Assembly (NCBI GenBank): GCA_919902665.1
Contig: CAKKRK010000028.1
Span: forward strand, 1-64,000
Origin: Nitrospiraceae bacterium
GTDB lineage: Bacteria; Nitrospirota; Nitrospiria; Nitrospirales; Nitrospiraceae
Direction of reading: 5' to 3'
DNA length: 64,000 nt
Part shown: piece by piece, positions 1 through 8,350 of the stretch
How the letters are laid out: the number at the start of each line of letters is the position of its first letter
How positions within the stretch are numbered: position 1 is the stretch's first letter
Notes under the pieces: model-generated
The model's input: the letters and a program-made list of their open reading frames with translations, nothing else
The model's database searches: none
What the model was told of the DNA's origin: nothing
Translations under genes and position numbers: made by a program

Positions 1-54
1 CGAAGAGGACATTTCTACTTTGTCCAAACCGGACATTATCATTTTGGGATTACA
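1..54. mobile_element. Probable end of an IS21-like insertion sequence
   Basis: Two near-copies of a GGACATT-N2-YAYTTTG type motif lie in tandem at about 8-23 and 31-47, and the stretch ends in CA at 53-54, so its reverse complement begins TG. Multiple terminal repeats of this kind and TG/CA ends are typical of IS21-family elements. No transposase is in the window; it would lie to the left. This is pattern recognition only, and the exact boundary and any target duplication cannot be seen. Confidence 0.45.
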
Positions 55-63
55 TGAAGAGAT

Positions 64-93
64 GCGCTCCCCTGGCGAGACCCAGGGGAGCGC
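64..93. terminator. Strong hairpin, possible terminator
   Basis: A perfect 12-bp inverted repeat (GCGCTCCCCTGG at 64-75, its complement at 82-93) encloses a 6-base loop. It lies about 30 bases beyond the stop of the reverse-strand lipoprotein gene, where a terminator is expected. There is no clean T-run on the reverse strand, so it may stabilise the mRNA end rather than act as a classical intrinsic terminator. Confidence 0.5.
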
Positions 94-124
94 TGAAACA
101 GTGATGACTCAGTGAGCGGTGTGT

Positions 125-739
125 TTAGCCTTGGGCTGGAGATGAGATCATGAGGACCTCATTTGAGCAGGGACTTTCTGCTTCGCCTTCTTCGCCTCCA
201 AAGGCACTGATGGCAAAGAAGTAGGGCGTATTAGGCTCGAGTCCAGTAATAATAGCTGGTGGAGCCTCGACTGATTGACTTGTCTCATAGGAGCATGAGG
301 CTGGTTCTCCGGAAGATTCCTTCCCGTAATAGACACGGTAACCGGTTACTGTGGGATCAGGGTTTACAGCCCAGGTTAACCGCGCGGTGGCATCGGTTTG
401 AGTGAAGGGTACGGCTTCTCCCTCAGGGCCTGCCACAAGAGGTTCAGGATCTGCCTCTGCAACCTCACTCGGGAAGGGTTCGATTTCTGTAGGTGCTGTA
501 GAAATCGTCGGATCGTCCTGTTCATTTGTAGCGGTCTCAGTAGAGGTAGTGTCGGGCTCTGTGTTCTCACTCGGTTGAGTGTCCGTCGGCGTAGAGAGGG
601 AGGAAATGCTCGGTCCACCCTGTCCGTTGTCGCTACACCCGGCAAGTGGGAGGACGATGGTACTCAAAACTAACAAGGAGACCAATGCGATAGTGAGATT
701 CCGGAGAACCGGAATGATCAAAGGTTTCGGTCTTAGCAT
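125..739 (-). CDS. Exported lipoprotein with a fibronectin type III domain
   Basis: A 204-residue protein with a hydrophobic signal segment at about residues 15-34 ending in a lipobox (LAGC, lipidated Cys35). A Thr/Glu/Pro-rich low-complexity linker follows (about 40-105). The C-terminal ~85 residues read as an FN3 domain (TARLTWAVNPDPTVTGYRVYY start, later GLEPNTPYFFAI strand), with two Cys that could form a disulfide. It is probably anchored to a membrane and exposed outside the cytoplasm as a binding or spacer module; no catalytic domain is seen. The start is supported by GAGGAG eight bases upstream. The specific partner is unknown. Confidence 0.75.
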   Translation of the reverse strand: MLRPKPLIIPVLRNLTIALVSLLVLSTIVLPLAGCSDNGQGGPSISSLSTPTDTQPSENTEPDTTSTETATNEQDDPTISTAPTEIEPFPSEVAEADPEPLVAGPEGEAVPFTQTDATARLTWAVNPDPTVTGYRVYYGKESSGEPASCSYETSQSVEAPPAIITGLEPNTPYFFAISAFGGEEGEAESPCSNEVLMISSPAQG

Positions 740-830
740 ATGAAATACTCCTCACTCATGAAGTGCGATATGGCTAGCTGGCTTTAGTAGACTAGGGACA
801 ATGTCCTGCGCATTAAGCAACTGTCGTGCC

Positions 831-848
831 TGCACGATCGATCATGCA
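831..848. promoter_or_regulatory. Near-perfect 18-bp palindrome upstream of the lipoprotein gene
   Basis: The bases TGCA-C-GATCGATC-A-TGCA are self-complementary apart from one symmetrical pair. The site lies about 90 bases upstream of the reverse-strand lipoprotein start, next to an AT-rich tract at 858-880 (TATATATT) that could hold a -10 element. It may be an operator, but no regulator can be assigned. Confidence 0.25.
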
Positions 849-996
849 AGCCATTACTAATAAAGAAGTTATATATTCTTTCGAACAATAGAAAATGCTA
901 GGTGTGAATGGTTCAACCTTCAAGTACCTACAACGGTCATAGCCAGGTAGGTTTTTCCAGTCACAGACTACCGTGACAAAAGACTAACGGGAGATA

Positions 997-1845
997 TCAA
1001 GAAGGGATCTGTCGGGGATCTGGGCGATCTCGGAAAAATCGAAACAGCAGGTAGCCGTTTATCAGGACTACGATCGACAAGATGCTGTAGGTTGTTAGGG
1101 TGGACGCAAGGTTTAACTCAACTAACACTCGAGACAGACCGAATCCTACTATCAGCCCGTCGAACGCCATGCAAATGCGTCTGAATGTTTCAGGATCTAT
1201 CAAACGGATCAGATAGGTACCGAGTGGAATACCGATAATGACGCTGGGAACGATATAGGGAATAATTTCCATGCTACCGGCGCTGTAGAAACCGATAAAC
1301 CCGTAGGCGATGGCGGTGAGTGAAGACTCCGTCAGGCGAATGATCCCCAATGCTGCACGGAAGTCTTGTTTTGGATAGCCTTGATTGTTAAAGAGGAGAG
1401 CTAAGGGGGGGCCGGAAATTGTCGTAAGGGAATAGAGGGTACCGAGCCCCACTCCAAATGGTACACCTATAGCTTTTTCAGCGCGAATTGGTTTCCGAAT
1501 GCCCGCTGCCTGGAGAAGAATCAAGGGCAGCAGAAAAAGATAGGTGACGAATTTAATCCAGGCTGGTTGCACCAAAAAGAGAAGATAGCTGCCGATACCC
1601 ACTCCGACCGCCAGACCACCAAGAATTGGGGCGACGCGCCAGAAGACATTGGGGATGCTCTTCCGATTGATGAAGAGAACATACGCGTTGATGATGAGTT
1701 CGATGAGTACGAGGGCTGGGTTCAAAATGCGATTGGTGAAAAACAAGAGGGCGACAGGAACCGTAATGGAGGAGAAGCCGTACCCCAACGCGCCGTTCGC
1801 TGTGGCAGCGACAAATGTAATGAGGACAAGAACGACTACGTCCAT
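997..1845 (-). CDS. TSUP (TauE/SafE) family membrane permease
   Basis: A 282-residue, very hydrophobic protein with about 7-8 predicted membrane segments and the Gly/Pro-rich N-terminal pattern of the TSUP family (FVAATANGALGYGFSS). A second related half begins near residue 145 (SGPPLALLF, RAALGIIRL). TSUP proteins export or import sulfite, sulfoacetate or other small sulfur or organic anions; the substrate here cannot be read from sequence. Its stop-start spacing to the upstream Rrf2 regulator gene is 6 bp, so the two are very probably co-transcribed, which suggests the transporter responds to the redox, sulfur or nitrosative signal sensed by the regulator. Confidence 0.85.
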   Translation of the reverse strand: MDVVVLVLITFVAATANGALGYGFSSITVPVALLFFTNRILNPALVLIELIINAYVLFINRKSIPNVFWRVAPILGGLAVGVGIGSYLLFLVQPAWIKFVTYLFLLPLILLQAAGIRKPIRAEKAIGVPFGVGLGTLYSLTTISGPPLALLFNNQGYPKQDFRAALGIIRLTESSLTAIAYGFIGFYSAGSMEIIPYIVPSVIIGIPLGTYLIRLIDPETFRRICMAFDGLIVGFGLSRVLVELNLASTLTTYSILSIVVLINGYLLFRFFRDRPDPRQIPS

Positions 1846-1851
1846 GAGTGC

Positions 1852-2286
1852 TTAGCCTTTAGGATGGCCGGCGGCAAAGTCGGCAAGCGAATAATGATCG
1901 AGGATCCCAGCAATCGCATCGCGGACTGTGCCCATGACTTGCTGTACAGGACAACGCGTCTTATTGGCATAGGGACAATCGCTGCATTTTTGGTACGCCG
2001 TCTTGCTGACGCAGCCGATTGGCGCCAGCGGACCATCCAGTATGCGTATGACTTGACCGAGGGTGATCTCGTTCGGCTGTTTAATCAGGTCATATCCTCC
2101 GTTTACCCCACGTCGGCTGGAGACGAGTCCAGCTCGTTTGAGTGTGAGAAGAATCTGCTCCAAGAATTCAACGGGGATGTGCTGGCGATCGGCAATGTCG
2201 TGGCGCTGTAACGTGGTCTTTTCGTGAGCGAGCGTGAGCTCCACCAACGCCCGGAGGCCGTATTCACTTTTCTTTGAGAGCTTCAT
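1852..2286 (-). CDS. Rrf2-family transcriptional regulator
   Basis: A 144-residue protein that starts with the Rrf2 winged-helix signature (MKLSKKSEYGLRAL) and contains the wing sequence SSRRGVNGGYDL. The C-terminal part has four cysteines (Cys92, 101, 104, 112) in the region where IscR, NsrR and CysR-type members bind an Fe-S cluster, so cluster binding is plausible. It is the first gene of a two-gene unit with the TSUP permease. An AT-rich stretch just upstream (about 2290-2335) probably holds its promoter and perhaps its own operator. The effector is unknown. Confidence 0.88.
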   Translation of the reverse strand: MKLSKKSEYGLRALVELTLAHEKTTLQRHDIADRQHIPVEFLEQILLTLKRAGLVSSRRGVNGGYDLIKQPNEITLGQVIRILDGPLAPIGCVSKTAYQKCSDCPYANKTRCPVQQVMGTVRDAIAGILDHYSLADFAAGHPKG

Positions 2287-2475
2287 AATCTAGAGTTAGT
2301 TTATCAACATTGATTACAATAGAGTAAGCTGCAATGGTTCGTCAAGGTCAAAGTTTCCGAGATGAGCGACCTTCGGTAATCTCACATGTGTTCCAGTATC
2401 TACTCCCAGCTTTTATTCCCTCCCTGCATCCATTAAGATAGGCGTCGGTTATCTTTCTCCGCCACGAGGCCATTT

Positions 2476-3837
2476 TTGAAATCCAAGATTGTCTTTTCTT
2501 GTCAAACCTGTGGGCATCAGGCACCACGGTGGCTCGGCCGCTGTCCTGACTGCGGCGGCTGGAATACGATGAAAGAGGAGCGGCAAGCGGCGACCGGAAA
2601 AGGTCGTCCTGCTGCGATGAAGACAGCTCAGCCCAAGGCCACGCCCATCGGTGACATCGAAGTTGTGGGAGAGGATCGTCGGCTCACCGGGATTGGTGAA
2701 TTCGATCGAGTTCTGGGAGGTGGAGTCATTCCGGGCTCGGTAATTTTGATCGGGGGCGATCCTGGAATTGGCAAGACGACGCTACTCTTGCAGGCCTTGC
2801 CACGGTTAGCGACAAAGGCAGCGCCGGTTCTCTACGTTTCCGGAGAAGAGTCTCCCCGGCAGATCAAGATGCGTGGGCAACGGCTGGGTATTGAACATCC
2901 ACATCTGCTGATCTTGGCTGAAACCTCCCTTGAGCAGATTCTGAAAACGGTGCAGGAAATTGAGCCGGCCGCAGTGGTGGTCGATTCGATCCAAACGGTG
3001 TATACGGAACAAATTACCTCCGCTCCCGGTAGCATCAGCCAAGTTCAGGAAGTGGCTGGACAGCTCATGTGGTTTGCCAAACGGTCTGGTGTGCCGGTCT
3101 TCATCATTGGGCATGTCACGAAAGAAGGGGCGATTGCAGGGCCACGGTTGCTGGAACATATCGTCGATACAGTGTTGTACTTTGAAGGAGATAAGGGGCA
3201 CAGCTACCGGATTCTACGCGCCGTGAAGAATCGTTTTGGGTCGACGAACGAAATTGGGGTCTTCGAAATGAAGGATGTCGGACTCGAAGAGGTGAATAAT
3301 CCATCGGAGTTGTTTCTGGCGGAACGTCCTCAACGGAGTACCGGGTCAGTGGTTGTGTCGAGCCTCGAAGGGACGAGGCCGATACTGGTTGAACTGCAAG
3401 CGTTGGTTTCCTCAACCACCTATGCTATGCCCAAGCGAATGGCGAACGGGGTGGAAGTCACTCGAGTATCGCTGTTGCTCGCGGTCATGGAGAAACGGCT
3501 GGGGGTGCATCTTTCCGGACAGGATGTATATGTGAATATTGTGGGAGGGATGCACGTCGACGAGCCGGCGATTGACCTGGGGATCGTAGCCGCTGTCACA
3601 TCGAGTTTACGGGAAATGCCTATCGAGCCGGGGACGTTACTATTGGGGGAGGTCGGTTTGGGTGGAGAGGTACGTGCCGTCAGTCAGGCTGAACTGCGTA
3701 TTCGTGAGGCCGCGAAGATGGGGTTCAAACGGTGCATTCTGCCTGAACGAAATCTGGCGAAGCTCGATCCCATCGACGGCATGGAGCTAATCGGTATTCA
3801 GGAAGTGCGAGAGGCATTGGATGTGGTGTTGGCGTAG
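2476..3837 (+). CDS. radA: DNA repair protein RadA
   Basis: A 453-residue protein of normal length for RadA/Sms. It has the N-terminal zinc finger (Cys9, 12, 23, 26), a RecA-like ATPase with Walker A GGDPGIGKTT at about 93-102, the RadA-specific KNRFG motif near residue 252, and a C-terminal Lon-like domain (about 290-450). RadA is a DnaB-like helicase that drives branch migration in recombination and repair. The start is TTG, chosen because it places the zinc finger at the usual distance from the N-terminus. It opens a long forward gene run. Confidence 0.96.
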   Translation: MKSKIVFSCQTCGHQAPRWLGRCPDCGGWNTMKEERQAATGKGRPAAMKTAQPKATPIGDIEVVGEDRRLTGIGEFDRVLGGGVIPGSVILIGGDPGIGKTTLLLQALPRLATKAAPVLYVSGEESPRQIKMRGQRLGIEHPHLLILAETSLEQILKTVQEIEPAAVVVDSIQTVYTEQITSAPGSISQVQEVAGQLMWFAKRSGVPVFIIGHVTKEGAIAGPRLLEHIVDTVLYFEGDKGHSYRILRAVKNRFGSTNEIGVFEMKDVGLEEVNNPSELFLAERPQRSTGSVVVSSLEGTRPILVELQALVSSTTYAMPKRMANGVEVTRVSLLLAVMEKRLGVHLSGQDVYVNIVGGMHVDEPAIDLGIVAAVTSSLREMPIEPGTLLLGEVGLGGEVRAVSQAELRIREAAKMGFKRCILPERNLAKLDPIDGMELIGIQEVREALDVVLA

Positions 3838-3913
3838 AAAGAGCGAAGCAAGCGGCAGACCAGGCTCGATGCTCGCGCAACGCGCACACAAAATTCATCG
3901 AATGATGATCGCA

Positions 3914-4819
3914 ATGGGCGGTGCTCTTTGCGTGCGCGCAGTAGAGCCTTATCCGCCTCTCCTTTCCTATAGAGGGGGGAATAGTACAAAAACAAGGCTC
4001 GCGCACTTTATTGGCGTTTGCATCGCGATCTTCATGTTGGCTGGTTGTACCCTCATCACATCAAAAGAAGAACCACCGCTCAAGCAGGTGACGGTGCAGG
4101 AATTGACGGCTCTTTTGCGCCATCGTGAAGCGGCTATCCAGTCCCTGAAGGGATTATTCAGCGCGAAAGTGCGGGGTGGGCTCATTCCCATTGCGTCACG
4201 AATAGAGGGCACAGTCTACTACCGTCGTCCGAATGCGTTGCGGCTGAGAGGGTTTACTTCTCTTGGAAACGAGCTGTTCGACTTTGCTCAAGTGGATGAT
4301 CTGTACAGGCTCCGCTTGCCTTTGGAGGGAAAGACCTATACTGGTCACCAGTCCGAGATGAAAGATGCAGGAAAATTGGCTCGATTCTCTCAGCTGAGTG
4401 TCTGGGCAGTCGGTGGCGTGTTGGGGACGAACGCCATTGCCAGGGATGAAGTGGTGAAGGTCGTGGAAGACAGAGGCCGATATCGTCTCGACGTCTATGC
4501 GCCAGCAACCGGGGGAACGAACCCCTCGCGTCTGCCGATCCGCCATCTCTGGTTTGACCGCCGACTTCTCGTGGTACAGGAAGAGTGGCTTGGGTCGAGC
4601 GGGGAGGTCGAGGCGACGATTCAGTATGACGATTTTAGGCCGCTCGAGGAGTTGAAAAGTATTCCAGCACAGGCCATCGGCGATCAAGATGTTCGGCTAT
4701 TTCGCCCGTTCAAGATTTCGCTCGAAGATGGTCGCGGACAAGGCTCCGTGCAAGTCATTTTCCACGAGATGCATCACAATCACGCGATACGGGCGGAAGA
4801 CCTAGGTCAGATCTCATAA
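3914..4819 (+). CDS. Lipoprotein of LolA/LolB-like type (DUF4292-like)
   Basis: The open frame codes for a hydrophobic stretch ending in a clear lipobox (MLAGC; Cys codon at 4046), followed by about 255 residues. Patterns such as IQSLKGLFSAKV, a tract YRRPNALRLRG and repeated beta-strands match the lipoprotein-localisation fold used by LolB and DUF4292 proteins; the role would be at the outer membrane. The start is uncertain: the last in-frame candidates before the signal peptide are ATG at 3914 and GTG at 3932, both without a good ribosome binding site, while the G-rich site at 3972-3979 has no canonical in-frame start after it. It sits between radA and tsaB and ends 6 bp before tsaB. Confidence 0.6.
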   Translation: MGGALCVRAVEPYPPLLSYRGGNSTKTRLAHFIGVCIAIFMLAGCTLITSKEEPPLKQVTVQELTALLRHREAAIQSLKGLFSAKVRGGLIPIASRIEGTVYYRRPNALRLRGFTSLGNELFDFAQVDDLYRLRLPLEGKTYTGHQSEMKDAGKLARFSQLSVWAVGGVLGTNAIARDEVVKVVEDRGRYRLDVYAPATGGTNPSRLPIRHLWFDRRLLVVQEEWLGSSGEVEATIQYDDFRPLEELKSIPAQAIGDQDVRLFRPFKISLEDGRGQGSVQVIFHEMHHNHAIRAEDLGQIS

Positions 4820-4825
4820 TCGTCG

Positions 4826-5617
4826 ATGAAAATCCTTGCGGTTGAAACAGCCACGACGTGGCAGAGTGTCGCGATTCTTGAGGACGACCGCATTCTAGCG
4901 ATGCATGAGCAAGAGGCCGGTGGTGCGCAGGGCTCCCTCCTTTTGCCCACTATCGATCGATTGTTCTCTCAATCGGGATTGCGGCTTGGCGATCTCAGTG
5001 GTCTTGCTTGTTCGATCGGGCCAGGCTCGTTTACCGGTATCCGAGTGGGTATTGCCACGTGCCTAGGACTTCGAGGAGCCACTGGTCTTCCTCTCACGCT
5101 CGTACCGACACTGGAAGCCATGGCGAGGAATGTTGACGCGGCAACCGTTCCCGTCTGTCCAATGCTGGTCAGTCGTCGTGGGGAAGTGTACTGGGCGATT
5201 TTCCGTTGGACAGGGGATGGGCGATTCGATCGTGTTGTCAGTGAACAGGTTGGCCCCCCAGGAGCCCTCGCGCAGAGTCTCACCGAACCTACATTGGTAT
5301 TCGGGGCTGGCTGGTCGTCGATGGAATCGGAGATTCGAGCGGCATTGCCTGTGTCGGTCACTGTGACGGTGGGATCACACGACGTCTTCAAACCGTCGGC
5401 TATTCACGTCGCGCACATCGGGCTGGAACGACTTCGATGCGGTGAAATTGCCGGAGATCTGGTGATGCCGCTGTATGTCCAGCGGACCGAAGCAGAAATC
5501 CAATACGAACGGTCTGGAGGTGTGTCATCTGTTGCGAGACGCCGGCAGCGGGTTGAAACCAAAGTTGCCGCGCGGTTGGCTCGTGGGCGTCGGCGGTCGG
5601 ATCGGCAGGATATGTGA
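4826..5617 (+). CDS. tsaB: tRNA t6A biosynthesis protein TsaB
   Basis: A 263-residue ASKHA-fold protein beginning MKILAVETATTWQSVAI and carrying GPGSFTGIRVGIA near residue 70, the YeaZ/TsaB signature. TsaB is the non-catalytic scaffold that pairs with TsaD (present at 16.0 kb) and TsaE to place threonylcarbamoyl on A37 of ANN-decoding tRNAs. The basic C-terminal tail (about 230-263, rich in Arg) is longer than usual. It overlaps the next gene, rimI, by a few bases, an arrangement common in many bacteria. Confidence 0.95.
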   Translation: MKILAVETATTWQSVAILEDDRILAMHEQEAGGAQGSLLLPTIDRLFSQSGLRLGDLSGLACSIGPGSFTGIRVGIATCLGLRGATGLPLTLVPTLEAMARNVDAATVPVCPMLVSRRGEVYWAIFRWTGDGRFDRVVSEQVGPPGALAQSLTEPTLVFGAGWSSMESEIRAALPVSVTVTVGSHDVFKPSAIHVAHIGLERLRCGEIAGDLVMPLYVQRTEAEIQYERSGGVSSVARRRQRVETKVAARLARGRRRSDRQDM

Positions 5618-6144
5618 GCCGCGACATGGTGATGTCTGAATTTCAAATTGTCCCAGCGACACCGGATATGTTACCGGACATTCTTGCTTTGGAAGAGGCT
5701 TGCTTCTCATCCCCTTGGACGCGCAAAATGCTGGAGGCTGAGTTAACGAACAATCAATTCGCACATTTTCTTGTTGCGAGGCGGCGAGAGGAGTCGATAC
5801 CACAGGCCGAACCCACGATTATCGGGTACCATTGCTTCTGGATTGTCTTTGAAGAGCTGCGATTGATGAATTTGGCGGTACGAGAGTCGATGCGGAGAAG
5901 AGGGGTTGGAAAAGCGCTTGTCACCGAAGCTCTTCGTCTGGGATTGGAACAAGCGGCTACTCGAGCAGTCCTCGAAGTCAGAGCCTCGAACGATCCAGCG
6001 TGTTCTCTCTATGCACGTCTAGGTTTTGTCCAGATTGGTCGTCGCCCTCGTTACTACACGAATCCCATTGAACATGCTGTGCTCATGGAAATGCATCCGC
6101 TCGTAATATCGAATGGCCACCAGCTGGCAAAGGTTTTGCTTTAG
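5614..6144 (+). CDS. rimI: Ribosomal-protein-alanine N-acetyltransferase RimI
   Basis: A GNAT-family enzyme of up to 176 residues. It has the acetyl-CoA loop RRRGVGKALV (about residues 91-100), the family sequence CFSSPWTRKML near the N-terminus, and SLYARLGFVQIGRRPRYY near the C-terminus as in RimI, which acetylates the N-terminal Ala of ribosomal protein S18. The GTG at 5614 overlaps the tsaB stop; ATG at 5626 or 5632 would shorten the protein by 4-6 residues and are equally possible. Confidence 0.92.
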   Translation: MSRDMVMSEFQIVPATPDMLPDILALEEACFSSPWTRKMLEAELTNNQFAHFLVARRREESIPQAEPTIIGYHCFWIVFEELRLMNLAVRESMRRRGVGKALVTEALRLGLEQAATRAVLEVRASNDPACSLYARLGFVQIGRRPRYYTNPIEHAVLMEMHPLVISNGHQLAKVLL

Positions 6145-6192
6145 GGAGGTGGATCAGCTTCAACAGAGTCAATTTAACTAGGAGGTGTCGTT

Positions 6193-6432
6193 ATGTTGAC
6201 GGAAGATACGATTGTTGAACAACTTCGCCACTCCAACACCGAATTTCGCGAACTCGAAGCGTCGCACCATCGCCTGGACATTGAACTGAACGAGCTGCAG
6301 AAACGCCATGTCTTGACCCCGTCTGAAGAAATCGAGAAAAAGCGGATGCAAAAGGAAAAATTGGTGAAGAAAGACAAGCTTGCAGAACTGATTCGTCTCT
6401 ACCGTGAGCACAGGCTCGAACCGGCGCGGTAG
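6193..6432 (+). CDS. DUF465 (YdcH-like) small coiled-coil protein
   Basis: A 79-residue, highly charged, helical protein. The pattern FRELEASHHRLDIELNEL and the later Lys/Glu-rich helix ending LIRLYREH match the DUF465 family (YdcH/SlyX-like hairpins). No enzymatic role is known. It has an excellent ribosome binding site (AGGAGGT at 6180-6186, six bases before ATG), suggesting strong translation. It lies between rimI and tatC in the same direction. Confidence 0.85.
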   Translation: MLTEDTIVEQLRHSNTEFRELEASHHRLDIELNELQKRHVLTPSEEIEKKRMQKEKLVKKDKLAELIRLYREHRLEPAR

Positions 6433-6477
6433 GAGGTTGATCGGCCACCGATTCTGCAGGCGGCTGAATCTGTCGAT

Positions 6478-7254
6478 ATGGAACAGGCCATTCATCCGCT
6501 CGCCTCCCACATCCAAGGCGTCAAGAGACGACTGATCATCATTGGTGCGACGGTCTTGGGTGCGTTGGTGCTGACCTTCTCTTTTTCCACCGAAATGGTG
6601 GCGTGGCTCAACCGACCCTTTTCAAACCAACTGGCGTTTTATGGCCCAACGGAGGCGCTGTTCGCTTCGATCAAGGTGTCGTTGTTGGCAGCCCTCATTC
6701 TCAGTTTGCCGGTCATTTTCTATCAGTGTTGGAAGTTTATCGAGCCCGCCTTGCTGCAGAAGGAACAGCGGTGGGCGATCCCGCTATTCATGGTGGCTGG
6801 GGGGCTGTTCGCGGTAGGGTTGGTCTTCTGCAATGTCGTGATTTTGCCGCTCGTGATCGATCTGTTCGTGAGTTTTGGACTTGATCGTGATATCACTCCG
6901 CAGTTGAGCGTTGGCACCTATATTGATTTTAACGTGAAATTTCTGCTCATCTTCGGCTGTGCGTTTGAGCTACCCTTAGTCATGAGTCTTGTGGCAATGA
7001 CTGGAGTGGTATCAGCGGACATGTTCGCTCGTTACCGCAAACATGCCATTTTGTTGTGTCTCATTGTCTCTGCCGTCGTTACTCCTGATGCCACGCTCTT
7101 TACCATGCTTTTGATGGCGGTTCCGCTGATGGCGTTGTATGAGATCGGGATTATCGGCGCTCGAATTTTTGGGCGAAAACCGGACTCAGGGGGGATCGAT
7201 TTGCCGCTCGATCCGGATCTGCCGATGAATACCGCTGGAACGAGGCTACGATGA
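6478..7254 (+). CDS. tatC: Sec-independent protein translocase TatC
   Basis: A 258-residue membrane protein with six predicted membrane segments. The N-terminal cytoplasmic start (HPLASHIQGVKRRL) and the first periplasmic loop with PTEALFASIK are characteristic of TatC, which binds twin-arginine signal peptides and forms the translocase with TatA/B. The usual Asp/Glu-Leu-Arg at the N-terminus is replaced by ASHIQGVKRR, a modest deviation. No tatA or tatB is nearby. The stop overlaps the start of the next gene by 4 bp (ATGA). Confidence 0.95.
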   Translation: MEQAIHPLASHIQGVKRRLIIIGATVLGALVLTFSFSTEMVAWLNRPFSNQLAFYGPTEALFASIKVSLLAALILSLPVIFYQCWKFIEPALLQKEQRWAIPLFMVAGGLFAVGLVFCNVVILPLVIDLFVSFGLDRDITPQLSVGTYIDFNVKFLLIFGCAFELPLVMSLVAMTGVVSADMFARYRKHAILLCLIVSAVVTPDATLFTMLLMAVPLMALYEIGIIGARIFGRKPDSGGIDLPLDPDLPMNTAGTRLR

Positions 7255-8330
7255 GGCATCGGACCGTAAAGGCTCAGCGCATTCGCACGATTGCCTCTGT
7301 GATCGTAATGTGGGGTGCTTTTCTCTGCCTGGGCGGCGGTGAGAGTCTCCAGGCTTCCGATCCGCTGAGGATTGCAGAGACTTTGACGGCCTCGGGGCCA
7401 TCTGAACAATCTGCAGCCAGCGTGCAGGCTCTTGTGATAGGGAGCGATGGAGTCCTCTATGCCGGATCCTTCGGGCATGGGATTTTTCGAACCGTGGATC
7501 GAGGCGCGACGTGGGCTCCAGTAGGGGGTGGCATCACTGATCCGTTTATTTTGAGTTTGGCCTCCGCGAAAGATGGAGCCGTCTATGCCGGTACGTTTCG
7601 TGGTGGAGTGTTTCGCTCACGAGACAAAGGGAACAGCTGGCAGCCGGTCAATGTGGGGCTCAAACGGCTTGAGGTCAAGGCCTTATTGGTGGTGGACCAC
7701 GAACTGTTTGCCGGTACCGGAGATGGTGTGTATCGCCTGCATGGCTCCGAGGATCGTTGGACGCCTGTGACGTCTGGATTAGATGATATTCTCGTTCATG
7801 CACTTGCTCGCGCGACTGATGGAACCTTGTTCGCCGGGACTTCCGGTCAAGGCGTCTTTCGGTTCAGCCCTCGCTCAACCGGGTGGGTGCGTATGCGGCA
7901 TGGGTTGAAGGATCACGAGGGAATGATCGAAAATTTCATTCGTGTGTTGGTGATTGATCAGGACCAGAGTGTTTTGGCCGGCACGTTTGACGGCGGAGTC
8001 TTTCGAAGTACCGACGGCGGACTCACGTGGCGACCAATCAGCCGGGCCCTGCCTAACGACTCTATCCGGGGTGTTGTATTCAGTGACGAAGGAGTCGTCG
8101 TGGCAACCGGGAATGGAATTTTTAAGACCATCGATAAGGGCAAGCAATGGATTCCCCTCAATAAAGGCCTGACGAGCCTTGCGGTGCAAGTGTTGATCGG
8201 ATCGGGTGATAAAGGTCTCTACGCGGGGACGAGTTCCGGGGTGTTTCGTAGCGACGATGGCGCCTCCTGGATAGCCGTCAATCAGGGGCTGGAGGTAGGA
8301 ATCGCGCCCCCGCCATTTCTCTTTCGCTAA
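7251..8330 (+). CDS. Exported seven-bladed beta-propeller protein (BNR/Ycf48-like)
   Basis: A 359-residue protein with a signal peptide (about 1-36, ending near SLQAS). It contains seven degenerate blades of the form YAGT-x-GxGVFRS-x-DxGxxW spaced by about 40 residues, the pattern of sialidase/BNR and Ycf48-type propellers. These fold into a disc that mediates protein assembly or carbohydrate contact; no catalytic sialidase residues can be assigned. It is coupled to tatC by a 4-bp overlap, so it is probably made with it, although its signal peptide lacks a twin-arginine pair. Confidence 0.78.
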   Translation: MRHRTVKAQRIRTIASVIVMWGAFLCLGGGESLQASDPLRIAETLTASGPSEQSAASVQALVIGSDGVLYAGSFGHGIFRTVDRGATWAPVGGGITDPFILSLASAKDGAVYAGTFRGGVFRSRDKGNSWQPVNVGLKRLEVKALLVVDHELFAGTGDGVYRLHGSEDRWTPVTSGLDDILVHALARATDGTLFAGTSGQGVFRFSPRSTGWVRMRHGLKDHEGMIENFIRVLVIDQDQSVLAGTFDGGVFRSTDGGLTWRPISRALPNDSIRGVVFSDEGVVVATGNGIFKTIDKGKQWIPLNKGLTSLAVQVLIGSGDKGLYAGTSSGVFRSDDGASWIAVNQGLEVGIAPPPFLFR

Positions 8331-8350
8331 ACTTAGAAAGGACGACTGTA

